Source of the DNA: Nostoc sp. NIES-4103
Lineage (GTDB): Bacteria; Cyanobacteriota; Cyanobacteriia; Cyanobacteriales; Nostocaceae
Assembly: GCF_002368335.1 (NCBI RefSeq)
Contig: NZ_AP018288.1
Span: 4,017,323-4,081,322, forward strand
DNA length: 64,000 bases
Direction of reading: 5' to 3'
The notes beneath the pieces were generated by a model, which was not told the origin of the DNA, did no database searches, and was given only the letters and a program-made list of their open reading frames with translations. Shown here one piece after another: positions 26,913 through 35,804 of the stretch. Made by a program: the position numbers and the translations under genes. How positions within the stretch are numbered: position 1 is the stretch's first letter; every line of letters begins with the position of its first letter.

Positions 26913-27542
26913 ATTCCGATGTTGTGATTCAGTCGAACTTCAGACGTTAATATTCTTGTGTAAAAACACAATTTTTTTACAATTATCCCTCAGATTTATA
27001 ATCTGAGGTTACAGGAATAATTTCCTATAAAAAACAAGTTACAGCTTGATGTGGCTGATAAATCGAATTACTTAGCGATAGCTTTGATTTACTAAGTATT
27101 CGTATGCTAAGTATTTTCTATAAAATTTCTCCGATGCAAATATTTTGTTTCAAAACAACACAAATATAGCCATCATCCAGGATTAACTTTCCAGCCCAAT
27201 CTTTGATTTACTAATCCTGTAGTAAATCTATTTATTGCTGGTTATTGCATAAATAAATCAGAAAAGTAAGCTGGTTTTGAGTAATAAAAAATCTCCTAAA
27301 CTACTGTAGTAAAAGCACTTGCTTTTTTTTGATTTTTGTGTATTTTCTCTTGTTCCAGAATTAAATACGATAATTATATCGATTTAGCGTAGATTATAGC
27401 AAAAAATCTTGAAATTCTTCAACTGATATCTCGCGATCGCATTGGTTAGGGTTAATAGCCCCGTCCAATGCCGTATTCCTCTACACCCTATTGTTGACTC
27501 ATACTGGGATTTCAGGTGCTGCTCGTTGGAACGACAAAATAA
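26913..27542. other. 630-bp gene-free stretch
   Basis: AT-rich. CCTCAGAT-TTATA-ATCTGAGG (26988-27008) is a hairpin. AAAAGCACTTGCTTTTTTTT at about 27314-27333 looks like a short terminator-type hairpin with a T-run on the plus strand, although no plus-strand gene precedes it. Nothing else recognised. Confidence 0.4.
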
Positions 27543-28610
27543 TTAAAGCACGTACTCTCCATAAAGTAATCCTTTTGCTTGTAGAGTTTGTCCTTGTAGA
27601 AAAAGACTAACTTCAACTGTGCCACTGACTTCTTCAATAAAAGTATATTGACGGTCTTGGTTATCAGGCACAATTAACTCTGCGATCGCTTCAAATCGGA
27701 CGTTGAGTAGCAATCGACCTTGTTCATCAGCAGCTTCGACTTGCAGGGCTTGAGGTACTCTGATACTGCGATCGCTAAACAACGAAGCCATAATTCCAGG
27801 GAGACGCACAGGTGTCACAGCAGCAGGTGACCAGTCCCAATGAATGTATAAACTAGAACCAACGAAAGCTTTGATGAATTGGTTATCAATATAGACAAAA
27901 ATATAGGGCAAGCCTTTGACAGAATGGTCTTTATTGGTACGTTGGTCTAAAACTAAGGTTATTTTCCGACCATCATTACTAGTAGCGAAAGCCACAAACC
28001 ATTCCCAGCCAATATCTTCACCCCAACGAAATCGGCCAAAGTTGCGGTCATGATAGCTAAACCAATTCTGATCAATACTGAAGTTTTGTCTGCCTATAGA
28101 TAAATCTCCCATGACCTGTAAACCTGGCACCAAACCCCAACCGATGAAACCACTACCAAATGGGGAATCTTCAGTAACTAGTATAGGTGCAGCTTGTACC
28201 TCGCCTTGAAAACGAATCGATAATTGCATTCTTTCGTCTCGAAATTCTAGCGTCGAATGCTTACCGTTAATTTCTAGGTTGAGTTCGTTGGTGAAAATTC
28301 GTAAGGGGTTTTGGCACACCATATCGGGTTGCCATGGCAAACTCAAAGCAGTACCAAAGGTTGCCATGGGAATATCCATGCGGTATTCTGGTGCAAGCAA
28401 CTCACTGGCTATATTGACCAGAAAAGTGATTTGAATCTCTCCATCATCTGGTCTTCCCACCAGCGTCATGTTAACCAATACCCGTATTTTTCCCTCTTGA
28501 TCCCAAAGCAGGAAATGATACCAATCTTTCCAGTCGATGGGCAAAGTTGGGTCATCTAAAGGGATACGTAAGGCTTCAACACAAGCTAACAATTGTTCGT
28601 CAATAGTCAT
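27543..28610 (-). CDS. CrtC/AttH-like lipocalin-fold protein, possible isoprenoid hydratase or cyclase
   Basis: A 355-residue protein whose centre reads WFSYHDRNFGRFRW...GWEWFVAFATSNDGRKITLVLDQRTN. This is the pattern of the CrtC (hydroxyneurosporene synthase)/AttH lipocalin superfamily (WxDxxxG ... WxWF...). Members hydrate or cyclise isoprenoids or catalyse related rearrangements. Its ATG overlaps the stop of the preceding 513-residue gene by four bases (ATGA), so they are translationally coupled. Third gene of an operon that starts with a polyprenyl synthase, which supports a role on an isoprenoid. The product is unknown. Confidence 0.72.
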   Translation of the reverse strand: MTIDEQLLACVEALRIPLDDPTLPIDWKDWYHFLLWDQEGKIRVLVNMTLVGRPDDGEIQITFLVNIASELLAPEYRMDIPMATFGTALSLPWQPDMVCQNPLRIFTNELNLEINGKHSTLEFRDERMQLSIRFQGEVQAAPILVTEDSPFGSGFIGWGLVPGLQVMGDLSIGRQNFSIDQNWFSYHDRNFGRFRWGEDIGWEWFVAFATSNDGRKITLVLDQRTNKDHSVKGLPYIFVYIDNQFIKAFVGSSLYIHWDWSPAAVTPVRLPGIMASLFSDRSIRVPQALQVEAADEQGRLLLNVRFEAIAELIVPDNQDRQYTFIEEVSGTVEVSLFLQGQTLQAKGLLYGEYVL

Positions 28611-30148
28611 CGTTGTAGCGAACCTCTTTCTTGGAGAACCGAGTTGAGTATTGTTTGTTCAGACGGTAGTGGAAAAACTAAGCTTGTAGCTATTGGCTTT
28701 GTCACTGCGGTTTGACAAATTCTACGCCAAGTCTCGGCAATTCTTGGTGATACCAACGCTAGCCCCAGAGCAAAGCAACTAAACCAACGTTCTGCATCCA
28801 TACCCAATGATGTCACGAAAGTATCTGTGGCAGTACCCGATAGCGAGATGTCATTCTTGAGTTGATGGATGTTTAAGTCTGTTGGTACCAAACTCCATAA
28901 CCACTGTTTTCCTAAATTCAGCAAACCACCTTGATTGATTTGAGGACTCGCTGAAGTTTGATAGGCTTGGGCTACTTGATGACTAATGACTAACCAACGA
29001 GGAACTTGAGCCGAAGTAAAGGCAATAACCCCATTCTTAAAGAAGTCGGTGTATCTCAACTGCTGCAATAATTGTGTCCCTGCTTGAGTTTGGGCGTACT
29101 CTTCACCTTTAAGACATAGTATCAACAACAGTTCTACTACTAGCCAACGGACTGGAAATATATCTAGACTTGCGATTGTGGGCAGTAGACTGTGAGTTTT
29201 TGGGTACTCACTGTGTCGTGTGGGGGTTGAGATATCTTGTGAGGCGATATCACTTAAGGTGGTGGCAAATTGGGGTGAACTGTGTGCTAGTCCTAAGATG
29301 ATGGTAGTGAACCAGCGATCGCTATCTTGTCCTATCTCGGTAATTATAGCTTCAGCTGACATAGGAGACACAAAAGTTTTCCCTCGTTTCTCTACATCAG
29401 ATCCCACCAGACTCAATAGCCATTGCTGCCAAACAGACAGCAAACTCTCACCATCTAAAATTGTATTCACACTTTTGAGGCTATTGATAATCCAATTAGG
29501 AATTTGAGCAGATGTAAAAAAGCTGACTCCATTTTCAAAGAAACGAGTGGTTTTGAGTTGATTGAATAACTCTGAACCTGCTTGAGTTTCGATGTATTTG
29601 TCTCCTATTTGGCACAAAATAGTTAGCAGTTCAGCCACCAACCAACGAGATGGAATCTTCTCCAAATCTATCATTCCTGACATCAAACCAAAACTCCCAG
29701 CTGTTGCCTGAACTAAGGAGTTTGATGAGTTTTTTTCTAAGTTGAAGGGTAAGGTGATTTCTAAGCAGACTTCCACAGCTTGATGTTTATCTTCTTGCTG
29801 TTCTGGTGACAAAATCTCTACTTCTATGAGAATAGATTCTTCAGCAAGTGCCGGCAAGCGTAACCAACTCTTGAGGAATTGTCCAGGCTGTAAGTGAGAG
29901 GGAATGAACAGCGTAACTGTCTGGTTAAATGTATTTCTGGAAGTTAGGTAAACAAAAGCGGGGTCAATATAACTAGCCATAGTGATGATTTGACCGTCAT
30001 CCACCACCCAATCATCTATAGCTGGACGAAACAACCAGTTTTCAGGAATTTGGCTATGAATTAACAACTTTAATATTAAGTTTGTTCCTGGTTTGAGTTT
30101 GACTTTCACCTGGGGAATGTCTAACAAAATTCCAAAATTATTATTCAT
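28607..30148 (-). CDS. Unknown 513-residue protein with a tandemly duplicated ~145-residue domain
   Basis: I do not recognise the family. The N-terminal 135 residues look beta-rich (VKVKLKPGTNLILKLLIHSQIPENWLFRPAID). Two copies of a helical domain follow: residues about 163-305 (PSRWLVAELLTILCQIGDKYIETQAGSELFNQL...) and 328-480 (PVRWLVVELLLILCLKGEEYAQTQAGTQLLQQL...). Shared features are RWLVxELLxILC, TQAGxxL, FFxNGVxxFTSAQxPxW, QQWLxSLV and DxxRWFxxxxLGLAxxSP. It lies between the polyprenyl synthase (45 bases away) and the CrtC-like gene (overlap 4 bases), which makes it part of the same pathway or complex by inference. Confidence 0.7.
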   Translation of the reverse strand: MNNNFGILLDIPQVKVKLKPGTNLILKLLIHSQIPENWLFRPAIDDWVVDDGQIITMASYIDPAFVYLTSRNTFNQTVTLFIPSHLQPGQFLKSWLRLPALAEESILIEVEILSPEQQEDKHQAVEVCLEITLPFNLEKNSSNSLVQATAGSFGLMSGMIDLEKIPSRWLVAELLTILCQIGDKYIETQAGSELFNQLKTTRFFENGVSFFTSAQIPNWIINSLKSVNTILDGESLLSVWQQWLLSLVGSDVEKRGKTFVSPMSAEAIITEIGQDSDRWFTTIILGLAHSSPQFATTLSDIASQDISTPTRHSEYPKTHSLLPTIASLDIFPVRWLVVELLLILCLKGEEYAQTQAGTQLLQQLRYTDFFKNGVIAFTSAQVPRWLVISHQVAQAYQTSASPQINQGGLLNLGKQWLWSLVPTDLNIHQLKNDISLSGTATDTFVTSLGMDAERWFSCFALGLALVSPRIAETWRRICQTAVTKPIATSLVFPLPSEQTILNSVLQERGSLQR

Positions 30149-30193
30149 TTTAAAAAACTACAAATTAATGGTATATTTATGCTATATTAGTGT

Positions 30194-31744
30194 TTATTTA
30201 TTTCGATAAATTACATAATTTATCAGTTCTTTTAAAAAGCGGCGATCGTGAAGCTGGCATTTCCATTTTTCTTCTGAACGTAATGGAGTTTCTATTTGAA
30301 TAAAATCTAGTTGATCAAAAAGTTCTGCTGCTTGATTGGCAAAAGAACGTGCTATTTTCCAGCCATACTCTATACTATCACAATGCAGCATCTGCTCCAG
30401 AATAAAATTTAATTGCTGGGGTGTTTTTTGTTCACGGGGTAAGGCAAGTATTTCTAGTATTTTCTCAGATTTTTGACTATGTGTTAATACATGGTTCAAC
30501 ATTAATGTACGTTTACCTTCATAAATATCTCCACCAATTTCTTTGCCATAATTTTTCAGTTCTCCTTGTAAGTTCAACAAATCATCTTGTATCTGAAAGG
30601 CAATTCCCAAGAGCATACCAAATCGAGTTAGACCTGCTAAAGGTTTAACCAAATCTTTGGGATTTGTAGATGGATTTCCCAAAATTAAACCAATCCGACA
30701 GGGAGTCATAAAGGTATACCAGCAAGTTTTTTTGACGCACATCTGAAAGTAATCTTGGTCTGTTAGATTAGAAGCATTCTTAGCTACCCAATCTAACTCC
30801 ATCGCCTGTCCTTCCACAGATTGCTGCGCCATAAACTCGATTTCATGCAAAATATTTAAAGCTTTACCAACTCCAACGACAGATAAATTTTCTAACAATA
30901 AACCAACTGCTAAAACATTTGTTGCATCACCGACATTGATGGCACGAGGAATTCCAATTAGTTGGTGTAAAGTCTCCTTACCCCGTCTAGCTTCTGAACC
31001 ATCTTGAATATCATCATGAATGAGAAAAGCGTTGTGATAAAGTTCCAGAGCAGTTGCTGATATCAAAGCATCATGTCCCATTCCTCCCACAGATCTTGCC
31101 ACACTAATACACATAGTTGGTCGCAGCATTTTGCCATTACGAAATGGGTAATCCACTAACATTTCATATAATGGTTGGTAAGCGCCTAACATATGACTTT
31201 TAGTTGCGATAAAATCTTGAATCTTTTTACCAATTGCTATCTGAGATTCCCTGACTGCTTTGTCAATAATTTTCTTGTCATACATCAACTGCTTTTCAAC
31301 AGTCTTGATGTCTGTTGCCAATTGCAGATTTTCTACAGTTTCTTTAGTGCTTACACTTGTCACAACGCTAGTGGATAGAGGCTTACTTTCAGAAGCTAAC
31401 GGCACTGAGTAAACCATTTGAGCAGGTGCAGCAAGTATCGTGGAAGAATTTTTGGTGTATTCGTTGATGTGTATTTTTGTACCATTTTTGCCAACAGATG
31501 ATGGAGAGCCTACTAGAGATAACTCCTGATAACTTATAGATTGATGATGATTGCCATTGCTGAGATTGACTTCTACTGTAAGTATTGATTCATTGTCTAC
31601 TTGCCTCCCTGGTGTCGCAGTAGCAATGTTAATACGTTCCTGTGGTGCAAGTTTTTTTGATTGATTTACTACATAGGAGTTTGGATTATGGACTAATACT
31701 GCGAAGAAACAAAAACACAGAGTAAATATGTAAATTGCCAGCAT
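30194..31744 (-). CDS. Polyprenyl (trans-isoprenyl) diphosphate synthase with N-terminal membrane anchor and disordered extension
   Basis: Chain-elongating prenyl diphosphate synthase. The first Asp-rich motif is HDDIQD (243-248) and GKMLRP (204-209) is the usual substrate-binding site. The second motif is QDDLLN (386-391), with Asn where the last Asp is common. Residues 4-19 form a hydrophobic anchor and about 20-150 are Ser/Thr/Asn-rich and disordered, so the enzyme is about 150 residues longer than housekeeping GGPP synthases. First gene of a three-gene operon with a 513-residue protein and a CrtC-like protein, suggesting a dedicated isoprenoid product. Confidence 0.88.
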   Translation of the reverse strand: MLAIYIFTLCFCFFAVLVHNPNSYVVNQSKKLAPQERINIATATPGRQVDNESILTVEVNLSNGNHHQSISYQELSLVGSPSSVGKNGTKIHINEYTKNSSTILAAPAQMVYSVPLASESKPLSTSVVTSVSTKETVENLQLATDIKTVEKQLMYDKKIIDKAVRESQIAIGKKIQDFIATKSHMLGAYQPLYEMLVDYPFRNGKMLRPTMCISVARSVGGMGHDALISATALELYHNAFLIHDDIQDGSEARRGKETLHQLIGIPRAINVGDATNVLAVGLLLENLSVVGVGKALNILHEIEFMAQQSVEGQAMELDWVAKNASNLTDQDYFQMCVKKTCWYTFMTPCRIGLILGNPSTNPKDLVKPLAGLTRFGMLLGIAFQIQDDLLNLQGELKNYGKEIGGDIYEGKRTLMLNHVLTHSQKSEKILEILALPREQKTPQQLNFILEQMLHCDSIEYGWKIARSFANQAAELFDQLDFIQIETPLRSEEKWKCQLHDRRFLKELINYVIYRNK

Positions 31745-32117
31745 TGAATTTCTTAATGAATTAGAAGTTTTAAATAAGTCGATGGAAATATAGCGGTTCT
31801 CGGTTGAGTGAGGTACAAAAACCCCACCCCCATCCCCCTCCCCGCTTGCGAGGAGGGGGGTATGATGTACTTCATGTGTTAGGAAAAGCTATAAAACAAA
31901 CTATTCCCCAACCCCTCTCCGACGCGGAGAGGGGCTTCAAGCTTCTTACAGGGGAGAGGTTTGGAGAGAGGTTTTAAAAATCCGTCGAACTCACGTTAAC
32001 GTACTGGCTCATTTTTGTCGGTTGTTTTCAACGACTGAGAATCAGCGCTCACCACGGTAAAAGGGGAGTTCAGACACCCTCGTGAATTGGCGGTGCTTTT
32101 TCCCTTAACCACAAGAA
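31745..32117. repeat. Intergenic region with C-rich hairpin repeats
   Basis: CCCCTCCCCGCTTGCGAGGAGGGG (about 31837-31859) and CCCCTCTCCGACGCGGAGAGGGG (about 31913-31935) are hairpins of dispersed families; the second recurs near 60573. No gene seen. Confidence 0.55.
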
Positions 32118-32552
32118 CTATTGGGGTATAAGCACAAATTCCCAAGCCTGTATAGGATCAGTTATAATTTCCTGCCCTTCCCCTGCGATTGGAGCTCTCG
32201 GTGCATTAAGAATAACCGGAGTAAATAAGTCATGACTGCGGTTTAAAACCTCTAGAAAATCTGTAGAATTCTTATTTTTAATCTGACCCGACTTAAGAAG
32301 TTCCCATTGCTGAGTAATTGTACCTGTGACTGGGTTAGCAACAACTTCTTTATCAAGCCCTTGACTTTCAAGTGCAAAACCATTGAGCTGACTAACTATT
32401 AGCCCGTACTCATTAATTGTCCATTGCTGATTAGCTGTACCTGTAGCTTTGTACAACACGATTGGTGTTCCTGGTGCGGAATTGCTTCCTGCAATATCTA
32501 ATACAAGACCATTGAGCTTGCTTCTAATAAAAAAGTAGTTGGATGTACTCAT
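32118..32552 (-). CDS. Ricin-type beta-trefoil lectin (144 residues)
   Basis: A single beta-trefoil domain with the QxW motif in each subdomain: NQQWTI (41-46), QQWELL (81-86) and QAWEFV (135-140). It starts YFFIRSKLNGLVLDIAGSNSAPGTPIVLY, the standard ricin-B opening. There is no signal peptide. It binds carbohydrate by family inference. It is paralogous to the N-terminal domain of the next lectin gene and has a related leader sequence, so the two are duplicates. Confidence 0.88.
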   Translation of the reverse strand: MSTSNYFFIRSKLNGLVLDIAGSNSAPGTPIVLYKATGTANQQWTINEYGLIVSQLNGFALESQGLDKEVVANPVTGTITQQWELLKSGQIKNKNSTDFLEVLNRSHDLFTPVILNAPRAPIAGEGQEIITDPIQAWEFVLIPQ

Positions 32553-32574
32553 GTTTACTCCTTAGTTGAAAAAC

Positions 32575-32690
32575 TTTTGTTGGACTATTTCATTGAGATT
32601 GTTGGAAGTTTCGATACCTTTCCAATGGTGAACTCAAGAACACTTTTCAATAATGCCTGGTTTTTTCAATCAATAATTCAGTATGGACTT
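32575..32690 (-). promoter_or_regulatory. Lectin leader, copy A (diverged, iterons lost)
   Basis: Resembles copies B and C: TTGGACTATTTCATTGAGAT, then TTGGAAGTTT, TTTCCAATGG, ACTCAAGAA, AATGCCTG and ATCAATAATTCAG. The 10-bp iterons present beyond this point in the other copies are missing. It precedes the single-domain lectin gene. Confidence 0.7.
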
Positions 32691-32745
32691 TCGCCCTAAC
32701 GCACCAAAAATCAGTGATGATGCCTTGCTAATAAATAGCTCGTGA

Positions 32746-34122
32746 TTAGAAAGCCTGAACAGTTAAGATTGTAGAAGAATGTCCTTCGCCTATCGTAGCT
32801 TCTGCTGTTCCGTCTCCATCTATCAGCCAGTCTGGAATAATGTTGTATGTACCTGCTGAAAGTTCTAAGACAGTTGATACTGTAATAGTAAAAAATTGAT
32901 TTGCATTTGTTGGGGTGTATCCTCCGACAGGCCCCTGTATATCTACACCTGGCTGCTTGTAAATCCTAACACTAAGCCAGACTGTAGCTGCTTTCGGGCT
33001 GGTGTGTATGGCGCTAGAATTTAGGGTAATCAACACTTGAGATGAAGTATTTAGAGTGATTGTTATGTAATCTAAGGTAGCAATCTGAGTCCATTCTCTT
33101 GATCGTGTTTTAGTCTCTCCTTTAATCTTGCTAAACCAAAATCTCTGTTTATTACCAATAAGGGGTGCTAGGTCAACACTAGACGGCTTACCGTTGACAG
33201 TGGATATCAGCTCAGAACCATCTAGGGCTAAGGTATTGGTGGTGGCCTGAATCACCGCACCGCTGAGATTAACATCGTCTGCTTGACCATTGACGGTGGA
33301 GGTCAGTTTTGTACCTGTGACATCCAATTTATTGGTGGTAGCCTGACTCACTGCATCGCTGAGATTAACAGTGTCTGCTTGACCATTGACGGTGGAGGTC
33401 AGTTTTGTACCTGTGACATCCAATTTATTGGTGGTGGCTTGACTCACTGCATCGCTGAGATTAACAGTGTCTGCTTGACCATTGACGGTGGAGGTCAGTC
33501 TTGTACCTGTGACATCCAATTTATTGGTGGTGGCCTGACTCACTGCATCGCTGAGATTAACAGTGTCTGCTTGACCATTGACGGTGGAGGTCAGTTTTGT
33601 ACCTGTGACATCCAACTCATTGGTGGTCACCTGACTCACCGCATTGGTGAATTCTGGTAAACATGATTGGAGTGTATTAGCCAGCTCCTCGCAGTTAGTC
33701 GGAGGCGGTGGGGGTGTAGGTTCATCTGTAACAGGTACAAGTTCCCATTGCTGACTCAACTGACCTTCTTGAATTGAGGAAAGACTCGCCCGACCGAAAA
33801 GAATTGTTGAAGCTTCTAAAGCCAAGCCATTGTCTTGATTTATGATTACACCTTGATCTGTAATAGTCCATTGCTGAGTTTTTTCACCAGTGACTGTGTT
33901 TGTAACAGCCACCATTTTGTCTTCACTTTGGCTAATATCAATTGCTAAATCATTGAGCTTACTGATTATCACTCCTTGCTCATTAATTGTCCATTGTTGA
34001 TTCGATCCCTTATTATTTATGAACAATATAATGTTTGTTTCTGGGTTGGGATTACTCCCTGAAATATCTAGTACCCGACCATTGAGCTTGCTTTTGATTA
34101 AAAAGTATCCGGATGTACTCAT
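32746..34122 (-). CDS. Ricin-type lectin fused to a 32-residue tandem repeat stalk and a C-terminal beta domain
   Basis: Residues 1-130 are a beta-trefoil lectin (QQW at 42-44, 83-85 and 124-126). A linker EPTPPPPPTN follows. Residues 160-319 are five 32-residue repeats (AVSQATTNKLDVTGTKLTS then TVNGQADTVNLSD). The last 130 residues are a beta-sandwich-like domain (WTQIATLDYITITLNTSSQVLITLNSS ...). The stalk resembles phage tail-fibre or fibrous repeat proteins, so I infer a carbohydrate-binding head on a fibre. No signal peptide. It starts with the same MSTSxYFxIxSKLNG as the smaller lectin. Confidence 0.83.
   Translation of the reverse strand: MSTSGYFLIKSKLNGRVLDISGSNPNPETNIILFINNKGSNQQWTINEQGVIISKLNDLAIDISQSEDKMVAVTNTVTGEKTQQWTITDQGVIINQDNGLALEASTILFGRASLSSIQEGQLSQQWELVPVTDEPTPPPPPTNCEELANTLQSCLPEFTNAVSQVTTNELDVTGTKLTSTVNGQADTVNLSDAVSQATTNKLDVTGTRLTSTVNGQADTVNLSDAVSQATTNKLDVTGTKLTSTVNGQADTVNLSDAVSQATTNKLDVTGTKLTSTVNGQADDVNLSGAVIQATTNTLALDGSELISTVNGKPSSVDLAPLIGNKQRFWFSKIKGETKTRSREWTQIATLDYITITLNTSSQVLITLNSSAIHTSPKAATVWLSVRIYKQPGVDIQGPVGGYTPTNANQFFTITVSTVLELSAGTYNIIPDWLIDGDGTAEATIGEGHSSTILTVQAF
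33166..33645 (-). repeat. Five 96-bp tandem repeats inside the fibre-lectin gene
   Basis: Unit of 96 bp (32 codons). Units two to four are almost identical in DNA; the first and last are diverged. This is the picture of recent copy-number change. The high identity also makes long antisense open frames here, which I do not regard as genes. Confidence 0.88.
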
Positions 34123-34144
34123 GTTTGTTCCTTAGTTAAAAAAT

Positions 34145-34310
34145 CTTGTTGGACTATTTCATCGAGAGTGTTGGAAGTTTTGATGTCTTTTCAATGGCTC
34201 ACTCAAGAATCTTCTTCAAGAATGCCTGAGTTTTCCCATCAATAATTCAGTTAAATTCAGGACTTGAAATCTCAGTTAAATTCAGGTAAATTCAGGTAAA
34301 TTCAGGTATT
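34145..34310 (-). promoter_or_regulatory. Lectin leader, copy B, with 10-bp iterons
   Basis: Block 34148-34250 is nearly identical to copy C (TTGGACTATTTCATCGAGAG ... ATGCCTGAGTTTTC ... ATCAATAATTCAG). Beyond it lie TTAAATTCAG at 34251 and 34276, and GTAAATTCAG at 34286 and 34296. This is 10-bp spacing, one helical turn. It sits directly upstream of the fibre-lectin gene. Confidence 0.75.
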
Positions 34311-34336
34311 TGACCGTCAATGACGCAACTTTCTCT

Positions 34337-34470
34337 GATTGCTTCTCTTGAACTTTCCCCAAGAGAAGCAATTCCCGAACATCAGAGAATTGCTTCTCTT
34401 GGTAGCCAGTTTTGGCCCTATTAGGTTAGGCTTTTTGACAAGAGCAACTTCTATAAACTTCCGTTTATAG
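34337..34470. repeat. Alternative hairpins between two lectin genes
   Basis: GATTGCTTCTCTTG (34337-34350), CCAAGAGAAGCAATTC (34359-34374) and GAATTGCTTCTCTTGG (34387-34402) allow two exclusive hairpins sharing the middle arm, with 14 and 16-bp stems. CTATAAAC-TTC-CGTTTATAG at about 34451-34470 is a further hairpin just beyond the stop of the LecA-like gene, perhaps its terminator. Confidence 0.6.
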
Positions 34471-34481
34471 AGCCGCTGATA

Positions 34482-35747
34482 TTAGTTAATCTTCTTCACT
34501 TCTAATGAGATACCTCCCAAACAATACTCTGGATAATCGGTGAGTACAGAAAATTTAACATCCGTATCGTTGAGAAGAGTGAATTGTGCTGTCTTAGCAT
34601 TTGCAAGGGCCAGCAAGTCAGTTTTATATTTTTGGCCATCATCTATCCACTGTGGTTTTTCAGCTTGGATAAAGTAGGAGTTTAACCAGCCTTCTGTCAA
34701 ATTTTCGCCATTCTCTGGTTTAACACTTCCAAACCAAGGGTTCCATGCATTATAATTGCCACCATTTTGAGTTCCAATGGGCGTTACTGTATATGTTCCC
34801 TTGGTTAATCGTAGAACGACTGGGTTGTTTTGAGTATTTGTTTTGCCATCAATATTGACGATTTGCGTAGTTTCTATCCCTTTACGAACTACTTTGACAA
34901 ATGCTTTTACACTACCTAGATTATTGCCTTGATCTACATCCCAGCAATAGAGAGAAAGTGTACCTTTATTTAGAATTGTCATTTCTAAATTAGTGCCAAT
35001 CGGAAAATAACTGATGTCATTATCTATAGTTCCGATCAAAGAACCACAGACAAATCTAAATGGGCCTTTGATTTTGTCAGCGTAAGCCTCCTTTTTATCG
35101 TTATTTAACCCGTTAGCATTTATAAAGAACTTGGGGTCATTAGTCAGCAGATTATATAAATCTTTAGGGTGTACTCTAACTGTTAATAAATCTCCTGGTT
35201 CTACTTGGATGTTAGTATTTAAAGCTTGTCCACCAGTTATAGAGTGATGGTAGGCATGAACATCGAAAGATGTTTCTGTTCCAGATAATTCTTCATATTG
35301 AGATTCAGATTCTAGCTCTTTGATAGCAAATTGTTCTTGAACAGAAACGGTTGCTTTAATTTGACCTTCACTGATATTATAATCACCACCCCAACAGGTC
35401 AAAGAGAGGGTACCTTCAACCCCTAAATGTACCATTTTCAAATGGCTACCAATTGGGAAATAAGTCTTACCGTTATCTAAAGTACCAACCAGACTACATA
35501 ATGCATATTCATAAGAAGGTGTACTATCTTTATAAAAGCCCGCAGCTTGATTTGTAGCTACAGAGATTCCATTAGCATTTACTTCTTGTGATTGTTTTAG
35601 GTACTTATTTGTAAACCATGTTTGAGCTAAATTGACATCAATTTCTAGCAAATCAAACCGCTTTACTTTAATGTTTGTATTCAATAAAGGGGTTTTAGTG
35701 GATTGATTGTAGACTTTAGCGTCAACTGTAACTTCTGTTAAACCCAT
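34482..35747 (-). CDS. Protein with two PA-IL (LecA)-like lectin domains and a C-terminal third domain
   Basis: Residues about 4-137 and 160-288 are two copies of one fold. Shared features: NTNIxVxxxDLLxI, VNANGI/FINANGL, YALCSLVGTLDNGKTYFPIG / FVCGSLIGTIDNDISYFPIG, and GTLSLTCWGGD / GTLSLYCWDVD. The order (N-A-N-G, CGxLxGxI, xPIGT, then TLxLxxxD) resembles the galactose-binding Pseudomonas lectin PA-IL as I recall it. The last 130 residues (VVLRLTKGTYTVTPIGTQNGGNYNAWNPW) are a separate beta-rich part. No signal peptide. Third lectin-like gene with the common leader. Confidence 0.68.
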   Translation of the reverse strand: MGLTEVTVDAKVYNQSTKTPLLNTNIKVKRFDLLEIDVNLAQTWFTNKYLKQSQEVNANGISVATNQAAGFYKDSTPSYEYALCSLVGTLDNGKTYFPIGSHLKMVHLGVEGTLSLTCWGGDYNISEGQIKATVSVQEQFAIKELESESQYEELSGTETSFDVHAYHHSITGGQALNTNIQVEPGDLLTVRVHPKDLYNLLTNDPKFFINANGLNNDKKEAYADKIKGPFRFVCGSLIGTIDNDISYFPIGTNLEMTILNKGTLSLYCWDVDQGNNLGSVKAFVKVVRKGIETTQIVNIDGKTNTQNNPVVLRLTKGTYTVTPIGTQNGGNYNAWNPWFGSVKPENGENLTEGWLNSYFIQAEKPQWIDDGQKYKTDLLALANAKTAQFTLLNDTDVKFSVLTDYPEYCLGGISLEVKKIN

Positions 35748-35804
35748 TATCTTTCTCCTTCTGTGTGTTTACTTTCTGGACGAACTAATACAAGCTAAAA
35801 AGTC

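Noticed and set aside
30194..31744. Polyprenyl synthase as cargo of a family 2 encapsulin because of its disordered N-terminus
   Set aside because: No encapsulin shell gene is in the neighbourhood, and the N-terminus starts with a membrane anchor rather than a cargo-loading peptide.
33283..33660. Long plus-strand open frame with repeated CTCDIQFIGGG
   Set aside because: It is the antisense reading of the 96-bp repeats in the fibre-lectin gene; repetition of one open unit keeps it stop-free.
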